This document shows, in pieces, positions 26,201 to 35,955 of a stretch of DNA of 64,000 nt. A model generated the notes under the pieces. It was not told where the DNA came from and ran no database searches. It was given only the letters and a program-made list of their open reading frames with translations. Source of the DNA: Nematostella vectensis (Eukaryota > Cnidaria > Anthozoa > Actiniaria > Edwardsiidae). Positions within the stretch are counted from its first letter, which is position 1; the number at the start of each line of letters is the position of its first letter. The stretch is from NCBI RefSeq assembly GCF_932526225.1, contig NC_064044.1, positions 6,598,747 to 6,662,746 on the forward strand, given 5' to 3'. A program made the position numbers and the translations under genes.

Positions 26201-29200
26201 TCTCAATAAAATGCTCAAAATACCACACAAGGGAGAGAGATCAGCAAACACAGCTCAAGACACAAATAGATACCTTTATTCGGATCCTCCAGGTTCATTT
26301 CCATGGCCTCAAAACACAATGTCCACTCCTTGAAGGCTTGTAAAACCATGAAGATGCCTTTACTGATTGCAAAGCATTCTGGAAGATCCAGGGAAAAATG
26401 CACGAGGGGAGGGCCAGTCAACACTCCTCTCCCCAAAGTCAGATGGTTTTTTATAAGTCTTTTCACCCCGAAGCCAAACAAATCAATTCCAGGTCATACA
26501 GACCCAGAATAGCAGTGTAAACAATTATGGAATCAATTGGGTTTCAGAAAAGACAGCATTTAGGAGAGCTGTGGTGATTCATTAGAAAATCATTTTCTCA
26601 TCCAGGCAAAGCCAAACAAGAAAAAAATATCATGAATCCACCTTTGCTTTCAAATATCCATAAGCAAAGCACTCAATTATGCCCCAATAGACTTCATGAT
26701 GTCCTAAGACACTCCTAATATGCTCATAGCTGTATTTTGAAAAATACAAGCAACCATCAACTTGTGCTAGCTTCAGCACAACGACGAGGGATTAAAAGTG
26801 AGGACAGCAAAGCACTGTTGGAAAGCTTGGATACCGCTGACTAGGTGCAGCTGTGTTTGACTTAGACGGGCTGTATAAAACTCAGAATAGGGGGGAGGTA
26901 TCTGTTTTCAGTCTGTTTTTTGTAAATTCAGCTCAAAAATAGCCAATAGTCCATGTGTTAAATTTATTTTTCACTGTGAATTAATTATGTTAAGTGTTTT
27001 TGGTAATGTTTTGGTAACGTGCCTGCTCATTTGTGAAATTCCTTGACAAGGAACAGCTTGAAATAAATTGCTCTCTAGGGCTGTACCTTAAAATATGTCT
27101 GTTGGTTTGGCAAGAAAATTGTGCCCGCTTAATATAGAACTTCTATAGAACTTTCATTTGTTAGAAAACTTGTACAATTAATAATATTAATGATGATGAT
27201 TGCATTATATGAAAGTAATTGTATAGTATTGTGACCAGGTGTTCACCAGTCATGACAAAACGTCTTTCCCAGTTGGCAAAATTCACCGGCAGTTGTTTTC
27301 AGTTTTCAGTTTAATCTTTGTTTATCTAGGGTTTAACGGAATATACAGTTTTCTAACATATGGCCCTCGGTTAGTAAGCACTATCACTGGGGGTGGTCAC
27401 TGCCAGAAGGTTTAATGGGTCCCCAGTCATTCTTTTATGTCTCTTCGGTTCAGGTTAGTGTAGCGCAGCTTGAAGAGACGGGACCTCCGGTTTAGTGTCC
27501 TTATCTGAGAAGACTGGAAACACAGGAGAATAAATTCAACTCACTTGTGACACAAATTGGAATCAAAGCAGGAACCCAGAAAAATCCGCAGTTTGAGCCA
27601 GGATTCGAACCTGGGCCACAGCGGTGAGAGGCCGATGCGCAAACACACTAGGCCACCCGTGCTTAGAGACAACTTATATCTTTCATGTTCAGCATCTCCA
27701 TAACATGATATCAATATGAACAAAACTTGCAGACTGATTAGCATCCTGTCTCTTGTTCCCAGAGGTGTAAACTTACACGGTGAGGAGATGCAAGCTCAGA
27801 TATCTCCCCAACTGATGGACTTGCATACAGATCTTGCGGATCTTGATGCTAAAGAGAACCAACTGGACCAATTAATAGCTAACTGCCGTGCTGAGCTAAA
27901 GCAACTGACAGAGGACCCAGAGACTTCTAAATATCCTTTTATGCATGAAAAATATATAACTTTAAACATTATGTAGCTACAACTATGGCTTTAATCAATG
28001 TTATGAATAATTCGGTCACTTTTAATACTACTTGGCAACACCCTTGGGATGGTAGGGGTGCCCTATGGTATAGTCAGAGGGTCCTATGGCATAGTCAGGG
28101 GGCCCTATGGTATAATCAAAGGGGTCCTATGGCATAGTCAGGAGGGTCTCATGGCATAGTCAGGGGGGTACTATAGCATAGTCAGGGGGTCCTATGGCGT
28201 AGTCAGGGGGCCCTATGGCATAGTCAGGGGGTACTATGGCATAGTCTGACTGGGGTCCATAGATGGGCATGGCTAGGGGGTCCTTGGGGTCCATAGATGC
28301 GCATAGCTAGCGGGTCCTTGGGGTCCATAGATGGGCATAGCTAGAGGGTCTTTGGAGTCCATAGATGTTCATAGCTAGGGGGTCTTTGGGGTCCATAGAT
28401 GTGCATGGCTAGGGGGTCCTTGGGGTCCATAGATGTGCATAGCTAGGGGGTCCTTGGAGTCCATAGATGGGCATAGCTAGGGGGTCCTTGGGGTCCATAG
28501 ATGCGCATAGATAGGGGGTCCTTGGGGTCCATAGATGTGCATGGCTAGGGGGTCCTTGGGGTCCATAGATGCGCATAGCTAGGGGGTCCTTGGGGTCCAT
28601 AGATGGGCATAGCTAGGGGGTCTTGGGGTCCATAGATGTGCATGGCTAGGGGGTCTTGGGGTTCATAGATGCACATAGCTAGCGGGTCCTTGGGGTCCAT
28701 AGATGCGCATAGCTAGGGGGTCCTTGGGGTCCATAAATGCGCATAGCTAGGGGGTCCTTGGGGTCCATAAATATGCATAGCTAGGGGGTCCTTGGGGTCC
28801 ATAGATGCGCATAGATAGGGGGTCCTTGGGGTCCATAGATGTGCATGGCTAGGGGGTCCTTGGGGTCCATAGATGGGCATAGCTAGGGGGTCCTTGGGGT
28901 CCATAGATGTGCATAGCTAGGGGGTCTTTGGGGTCTATAGATGCACATAGCTAGCGGGTCCTTGGGGTCCATAGATGCGCATAGCTAGGGGGTCCATAGA
29001 TGCGCATAGCTAGGGGGTCCTTGGGGTCCATAGATGCGCATAGCTAGGGGGTCCTTGGGGTCCATAAATGCGCATAGCTAGGGGGTCCTTGGGGTCCATA
29101 GATGTGCATGGCTAGGGGGTCCTTGGGGTCCATAGATGCGCATAAATAGGGGGTCCTTGGGGTCCATAGATGCGCATAGCTAGGGGGTCCTTGGGGTCCA

Positions 29201-32200
29201 TAGATGCGCATAGCTAGGGGGTCCTTGGGGTCCATAGATGGGCATAGCTAGGGGGTCCATAAATGCGCATAGCTAGGGGGTCCTTGGGGTCCATAGATGC
29301 GCATAGCTAGGGGGTCCTTGGGGTCCATAGATATGCATAGCTAGGGGGTCCTTGGGGTCCATAGATGCGCATAGATAGGGGGTCCTTGGGGTCCATAGAT
29401 GTGCATGGCTAGGGGGTCCTTGGGGTCCATAGATGCGCATAGCTAGGGGGTCCTTGGGGTCCATAGATGCGCATAGCTAGCGGGTCCTTGGGGTCCATAG
29501 ATGGGCATAGCGAGGGGGTCCTTGGGGTCCATAGATGGGCATAGCTAGGGGGTCCTTGGGGTCCATAGATGCGCATAGATAGGGGGTCCTTGGGGTCCAT
29601 AGATGTGCATGGCTAGGGGGTCCTTGGGGTCCATAGATGCGCATAGCTAGGGGGTCCTTAAGGTCCATAGATGCGCATAGCTAGGGGGTCCTTGGGGTCC
29701 ATAGATGGGCATAGCTAGGAGGTCCTTGGGGTCCATAGATGCGCATAGCTAGGGGGTCCTTGGGGTCCATAGATGCTCATAGCTAGGGGGTCCTTGGGGT
29801 CCATAGATGCGCATAGCTAGGGGGTCCTTGGGGTCCATAGATGCGCATAGCTAGGGGGTCCTTGGGGTCCATAAATGCGCATAGCTAGGGGGTCCTTGGG
29901 GTCCATAGATATGCATAGCTAGGGGGTCCTTGGGGTCCATAGATGCGTATAGATAGGGGGTCCTTGGGGTCCATAGATGCGCATAGCTAGCGGGTCCTTG
30001 GGGTCCATAGATGGGCATAGCGAGGGGGTCCATAGATGGGCATAGCTAGGGGGTCCTTGGGGTCCATAGATGGGCATAGCTAGGGGGTCCTTGGGGTCCA
30101 TAGATGCGCATAGCTAGGGGGTCCTTGGGGTCCATAGATGCGCATAGCTAGGGGTCCTTGGGGTCCATAGATGGGCATAGCTAGGGGGTCCATAGATGCG
30201 CATAGCTAGCGGGTCCTTGGGGTCCATAGATGCGCATAGCTAGGGGGTCCTTGTGGTCCATAGATGGGCATAGCTAGGGGGTCCTTGGGGTCCATAGATG
30301 GGCATAGCTAGGGGGTCCTTGGGGTCCATAGATGCGCATAGCTAGGGGGTCCTTGGGGTCCATAGATGCGCATAGCTAGGGGGTCCTTGGGGTCCATAGA
30401 TGGGCATAGCTAGGGGGTCCATAGATGCGCATAGCTAGGGGGTCCTTGGGGTCCATAGATGCGCATAGCTAGGGGGTCCTTGGGGTCCATAAATGCGCAT
30501 AGCTAGGGCGTCCTTGGGGTCCATAGATGCGCATAGCTAGGGGGTCCTTGGGGTCCATAAATGCGCATAGCTAGGGGGTCCTTGGGGTCCATAGATATGC
30601 ATAGCTAGGGGGTCCTTGGGGTCCATAGATGCGCATAGATAGGGGGTCCTTGGGGTCCATAGATGTGCATGGCTAGGGGGTCCTTGGGGTCCATAGATGG
30701 GCATAGCTAGGGGGTCCTTGGGGTCCATAGATGCGCATAGCTAGGGGGTCCTTGGGGTCCATAAATGCGCATAGCTAGGGGGTCCTTGGGGTCCATAGAT
30801 ATGCATAGCTAGGGGGTCCTTGGGGTCCATTGATGCGCATAGCTAGGGGGTCCATAAATGCGCATAGCTAGGGGGTCCTTGGGGTCCATAGATGCGCATA
30901 GCTAGGGGGTCCTTGGGGTCCATAGATATGCATAGCTAGGGGGTCCTTGGGGTCCATAGATGCGCATAGATAGGGGGTCCTTGGGGTCCATAGATGTGCA
31001 TGGCTAGGGGGTCCTTGGGGTCCATAGATGCGCATAGCTAGGGGGTCCTTAGGGTCCATAGATGCGCATAGCTAGCGGGTCCTTGGGGTCCATAGATGGG
31101 CATAGCGAGGGGGTCCTTGGGGTCCATAGATGGGCATAGCTAGGGGGTCCTTGGGGTCCATAGATGCGCATAGATAGGGGGTCCTTGGGGTCCATAGATG
31201 TGCATGGCTAGGGGGTCCTTGGGGTCCATAGATGCGCATAGCTAGGGGGTCCTTGGGGTCCATAGATGCGCATAGCTAGGGGGTCCTTGGGGTCCATAGA
31301 TGGGCATAGCTAGGAGGTCCTTGGGGTCCATAGATGCGCATAGCTAGGGGGTCCTTGGGGTCCATAGATGCGCATAGCTAGGGGGTCCTTGGGGTCCATA
31401 GATGCGCATAGCTAGGGGGTCCTTGGGGTCCATAGATGCGCATAACGAGGGGGTCCTTGGGGTCCATAGATGCGCATAGCTAGGGGGTCCTTGGGGTCCA
31501 TAAATGCGCATAGCTAGGGGGTCCTTGGGGTCCATAGATATGCATAGCTAGGGGGTCCTTGGGGTCCATAGATGCGCATAGATAGGGGGTCCTTGGGGTC
31601 CATAGATGCGCATAGCTAGCGGGTCCTTGGGGTCCATAGATGGGCATAGCGAGGGGGTCCATAGATGGGCATAGCTAGGGGGTCCTTGGGGTCCATAGAT
31701 GGGCATAGCTAGGGGGTCCTTGGGGTCCATAGATGCGCATAGCTAGGGGGTCCTTGGGGTCCATAGATGCGCATAGCTAGGGGGTCCTTGGGGTCCATAG
31801 ATGGGCATAGCTAGGGGGTCCATAGATGCGCATAGCTAGCGGGTCCTTGGGGTCCATAGATGCGCATAGCTAGGGGGTCCTTGTGGTCCATAGATGGGCA
31901 TAGCTAGGGGGTCCTTGGGGTCCATAGATGGGCATAGCTAGGGGGTCCTTGTGGTCCATAGATGGGCATAGCTAGGGGGTCCTTGGGGTCCATAGATGCG
32001 CATAGCTAGGGGGTCCTTGGGGTCCATAGATGGGCATAGCTAGGGGGTCCATAGATGCGCATAGCTAGGGGGTCCTTGGGGTCCATAGATGCGCATAGCT
32101 AGGGGGTCCTTGGGGTCCATAAATGCGCATAGCTAGGGCGTCCTTGGGGTCCATAGATGCGCATAGCTAGGGGGTCCTTGGGGTTCATAAATGCGCATAG

Positions 32201-35200
32201 CTAGGGGGTCCTTGGGGTCCATAGATATGCATAGCTAGGGGGTCCTTGGGGTCCATAGATGCGCATAGATAGGGGGTCCTTGGGGTCCATAGATGTGCAT
32301 GGCTAGGGGGTCCTTGGGGTCCATAGATGGGCATAGCTAGGGGGTCCTTGGGGTCCATAGATGCGCATAGCTAGGGGGTCCTTGGGGTCCATAAATGCGC
32401 ATAGCTAGGGGGGTCTTGGGGTCCATAGATATGCATAGCTAGTGGGTCCTTGGGGTCCATTGATGCGCATAGATAGGGGGTCCTTGGGGTCCATAGATGT
32501 GCATAGCTACGGGGTCCTTGGGGTCCATAGATGGGCATAGCTAGCGGGTCCTTGGGGTCCATAGATGGGCATAGCTACGGGGTCCTTGGGGTCCATAGAT
32601 GTGCATGGCTAGGGGGTCCTTGGGGTCCATAGATGGGCATAGATAGGGGGTCCTTGGGGTCCATAGATGGGCATAGCTAAGGGGTCCTTGGGGTCCATAG
32701 ATGTGCATGGCTAGGGGGTCGTTGGGGTCCATAGATGTGCATAGCTAGGGGGTCCTTGGGGTCCATAGATGCGCATAGCTAGCGGGTCCTTGGGGTCCAT
32801 AGATGTGCATGGCTAGGGGGTCCTTGGGGTCCATAGATGTGCATAGCTAGGGGGTCCTTGGGGTCCATAGATGTGCATAGCGAGGGGGTCCTTGGGGTCC
32901 ATAGATGTGCATGGCTGGGGGGTCTTTGGGGTCCATAGATGTGCATAGCTAGGGGATCTTTGGGGTCTATAGATGCACATAGCTAGCGGGTCCTTGGGGT
33001 CCATAGATGCCCATAGCTAGGGGGTCCTTGGGGTCCATAGATGTGCATAGCTAGGGGATCTTTGGGGTCTATAGATGCACATAGCTAGCGGGTCCTTGGT
33101 GTCCATAGATGTGCATGGCTAGGGGGTCCTTGGGGTCCATAGATGTGCATAGCTAGGGGGTCCTTGGGGTCCATAGATGCGCATAGCGAGGGGGTCCTTG
33201 GGGTCCATAGATGTGCATGGCTGGGGGGTCTTTGTGGTCCATAGATGTGCATAGCTAGGGGATCTTTGGGGTCTATAGATGCACATAGCTAGCGGGTCCT
33301 TGGGGTCCATAGATGTGCATAGCTAGGGGGTCCTTGGGGTCCATAGATGTGCATAGCTAGGGGATCTTTGGGGTCTATAGATGCACATAGCTAGCGGGTC
33401 CTTGGGGTCCATAGATGTGCATGGCTAGGGGGTCCTTGGGGTCCATAGATGTGCATAGCTAGGGGGTCCTTGGGGTCCATAGATGCGCATAGCGAGGGGG
33501 TCCTTGGGGTCCATAGATGTGCATGGCTGGGGGGTCTTTGGGGTCCATAGATGTGCATAGCTAGGGGGTCCTTGGGGTCCATAGATGCGCATAGCGAGGG
33601 GGTCCTTGAGGTCCATAGATGCGCATAGCTGGGGGGTCTTTGGGGTCTATAGATGCACATAGCTAGCGGGTCCTTGGGGTCCATAGATGTGCATGGCTAG
33701 GGGGTCTTTGGGGTCCATAGATGCGCATAGCGAGGGGGTCCTTGGGGTCCATAGATGTGCATGGCTAGGGGGTCTTGGGGTTCATAGATGCGCATAGCTA
33801 GGGGGTCTTTGGGGTCCATAGATGGGCATAGATAGGGGGTCCTTGGGGTCCATAGATGTGCATAGCTAGGGGGTCCTTGGGGTCCATAGATATGCATAGT
33901 GAGGGGTCCTTAGGGTTCATAGATGCGCATAGCTAGGGGGTCCATAGATGCGCATTGCCAGAAGACTGACACTAAGGACCGCTGGGCAGGAGACTTAGGG
34001 GATTTCATCTGCATGGAAATTTGTACTATTTTTACTTATTCCTTAAGACATATCTATAGCAAATATTTTTTGGTGATTTCTAACTGCCATTGCAAGTTGC
34101 TACGGGTTTTCTGTCCTTGACTTGAATTATATTAGCATATGTGACTTATCAAGACATAAGAAGTGTGAATAATTTTAAGGACCAGACAGTTATTGCCATC
34201 AAAGCACCACCAGAAACAAGATTAGAAGTACCCGACCCAAACGAGGTATGCAAGACTGCCCCCTCTCCTGCCCAACCTTGAAAGCTACACATGGCCATAG
34301 CAGGGGGAGCATATGGGGCATGTGCTCCCCCCAATATTTTTTAAAATTTATAAGGAAATGACCATCATGCCACCATGTACTGTTTCTGTATTGTGCCCCC
34401 CAATCTTACATGGCCTGCTACAGCTCTGCTACATAAATACTTCCAATAAGTGTGCCCCACTTTGAATTAGCACCCCATAAGACTCATATTAAAGCCGCAT
34501 TGTCACCAGTTTACTTCCGGTCGATAACGTAACAATCTCCGATGATTTTTAACGGAAAACGCGAAAAATATTTCAAAATATTGAAAGCAGTGTGTCTATA
34601 ATGGAAGTTTCTTTGAGGATGTGATTGATAATTTAGTGCGAATGGCCTTTTAAATATCTTGGATTTTAATAGATTCTTTTGTCTTTAAATGGTTGAGGTT
34701 TCCGTCGGACCTCCGGAAGTAAACTGGTAACAATGCGGCTTTAAGTTGAGTGCCTTCTTCAAATAAGCACCCCCCAATCCCTGGAATTGTAATGATGATT
34801 ATCATTATGATGTGATGTGTACTGAAAGTATCTGTTGGAGTTTTTCTTGTTTAATTTCTTACTGTTCAATGATTAAGCTTGAATTTTTCACCCAATGTTT
34901 AAAGACAGTCATTCACAAAGAGCTGAAATCAGAACTTTTGAATATTTGCTCGCTTCAAGTAGCAACCCCCCCCCCCCCCCCTTAGAATTAGCATTCCCCT
35001 TGCAACAAAAAAAAAATAGTGCCCATTGTACCAAGGACTCTCTTGGCCAATTTTCAAATAGGTTTGTTTGCTAAATAGGTTAAACCACAAGTCTTAATTA
35101 AAGAATGAACCTCATCTTGCCAAAGAAAGGAATGTCGTTGGTGTCTCGGATTGTGAGACAATTGTTTGATTAAAAAAATGTTTACATCTGTTTTAATGCC

Positions 35201-35656
35201 TTATTTATACCATATTATTTACCTTATCTGAATTCTCATTTCCAGAGTATTCAAATCTGGCTGAAAAGCATACGAGGCGCAATTGAAGTTTACCTCTGTC
35301 CTGACGAAAAAGAGGCCAAAATTTCATCTCCGATGAAAAATCTGTCACCTGTGATACCCACAGAATCGTACATTCCACCCACCAGTACCTCTTCGCCAAC
35401 AAAACCATATGCCACACCCAGTGACGATACCGTCCCCCTTCACCACTTGCCCATCATAAAGGAGAGCCTGTCACCAATAGTGAGCCCCCAAAAGGGCCCC
35501 CTTCTTCATGCCGATGACACCCTTCCACACGACCTTGAGGAAGACACCCTCATCGAACTTTCACCCTCTTTTCCTGAGGAACAGTGTTTGTTTAATTTAG
35601 GTGAGAGTGATGAAGGTATTGCAAGTCTCTTTGAAGCCTATGACATTTGGGAGTGA
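23241..35656 (+). CDS. e2f: E2F transcription factor (E2F1/2/3-like), 6 exons
   Basis: Exons are 23241-23471, 23559-23682, 24362-24584, 27763-27930, 34134-34245 and 35246-35656 (1,269 nt, 422 aa). Exon 2 opens with VKRRLDLDE, the cyclin A-binding RxL motif seen in E2F1-3. Exon 3 is the winged-helix DNA-binding domain ([29 protein letters not shown]). Exon 4 is the leucine-zipper dimerisation helix used with DP. Exons 5-6 form the marked box ([21 protein letters not shown]). The C-terminus ([12 protein letters not shown]) is the pocket-protein-binding segment inside the activation domain. Role: S-phase gene control with DP and RB-family repressors. Intron 4 starts exactly with the U12 donor ATATCCTTTT and is 6.2 kb, mostly minisatellite. 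Intron 5 holds a TTAA MITE and intron 3 a SINE. An E2F site lies upstream. Confidence 0.94.
27450..27663 (-). mobile_element. tRNA-derived SINE in E2F intron 3
   Basis: On the minus strand the element starts near 27663 with a tRNA-like head. A box-A-like segment (GGTGGCCTAGTG) is followed by a perfect B box (GGTTCGAATCC, 27611-27601), the internal RNA polymerase III promoter elements. A non-tRNA body extends to about 27450. The head does not fold into a full cloverleaf with matching acceptor ends, so it is a SINE rather than a tRNA gene. It lies about 100 bp upstream of E2F exon 4. Confidence 0.65.
27931..27940 (+). other. U12-type (minor spliceosome) 5' splice site
   Basis: ATATCCTTTT directly follows E2F codon bases TCT AA and is a full match to the U12 AT-type donor consensus. 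No usable GT donor exists before the frame stops at 27974-27976. The downstream exon is still required by homology, so the intron must start here. Confidence 0.85.
28046..28248. repeat. Short minisatellite of about 21 bp preceding the main array
   Basis: About nine degenerate copies of a unit containing GGTCCTATGGCATAGTCAGG. It shares the GGGGTCC/CATAG vocabulary of the 34-bp array that follows, so both probably arose from one seed. It lies inside the E2F U12 intron. Confidence 0.8.
28249..33955. repeat. 34-bp minisatellite array of about 5.7 kb in E2F intron 4
   Basis: Roughly 165-170 tandem units. The unit consists of TAGATGCGCA, TAGCTAGGGG and GTCCTTGGGGTCCA. Variation is concentrated at a few positions (GCGCA, GTGCA, GGGCA, ATGCA; GCTA, GATA, GCGA). 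Some units lack TTGGGGTCC (9 bp). Higher-order structure includes a tandem duplication of about 1.6 kb and a 306-bp super-repeat near 32.8-33.4 kb. Minus-strand frames of about 63 codons appear because three units make 102 nt, a 34-codon period; nothing suggests they are translated. Confidence 0.95.
34111..34133 (+). other. U12 branch-point element and 3' end of E2F intron 4
   Basis: TCCTTGAC at 34114-34121 matches the U12 branch-site consensus TCCTTRAC, with the branch A at 34120. The reading frame into AYVTYQDIR is kept only if the exon starts at 34134, 13 nt after the branch point. The intron then ends in TT rather than AC or AG. The AG at 34134-34135 would shift the frame. Confidence 0.6.
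34262..34437. repeat. GGCCRTAGC-type dispersed repeat
   Basis: It starts near GGCCATAGCAGG and ends near GGCCTGCTACAGC, roughly inverted. The interior phrases CCCCCCAATATTTT and TTTCTGTATTGTGCCCC recur at 38222-38335 and in part at 44515-44650. Non-coding; probably a MITE family. Confidence 0.5.
34493..34740. mobile_element. TTAA-target MITE in E2F intron 5
   Basis: Inverted termini of about 29 bp begin AGCCGCATTG and continue ACCAGTTTACTTCCGG with one mismatch. It is flanked on both sides by TTAA (34489-34492 and 34741-34744). TTAA duplications are made by piggyBac and Kolobok-type transposases. 248 bp, non-coding. Confidence 0.85.
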
Positions 35657-35678
35657 GTAGGCTCTAGCCACTTAATGT

Positions 35679-35955
35679 GTCACCAATTATAAAAGCATGA
35701 AGGTACATAAGGTAAATTCATGAAGCTAGAAGGGGGGGTGTCACCAATTATAAAAGCATGAAGGTACATAAGGTAAATTCATGAAGCTAGGAGGGGGGGT
35801 GTCACCAATTATAAAAGCATGAAGGTACATAAGGTAAATTCATGAAGCTAGGAGGGGGGTGTCACTAATTATAAAAAACATGAGGGTACATAAGGTAAAT
35901 TCATGAAGCTAGGAGGGGGGTGTCACTAATTATAAAAACATGAGGGTACATATGG
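35679..35955. repeat. 60-61 bp tandem repeat just after the E2F stop codon
   Basis: About 4.6 units starting 35679, 35740, 35801, 35861 and 35922. Each unit runs from GTCACCAATTATAAAA through GGTACATAAGGTAAATTCATG to a G-run. It begins 22 nt after the E2F stop, so it is probably transcribed in the 3' UTR. Confidence 0.9.

Noticed and set aside
27541-27663. tRNA gene on the minus strand
   Set aside because: The B box is perfect and a box A is present, but the arms do not close into a cloverleaf and the sequence continues into a body, as in a SINE.
28249-33955. CRISPR-like array or a repetitive protein (63-codon minus-strand frames with a 34-residue period)
   Set aside because: Units are contiguous with no unique spacers, and the frames exist only because three 34-bp units equal 102 nt. 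Units of 25 bp break the frame, there is no splice or expression signal, and the array lies wholly inside an E2F intron on the other strand.
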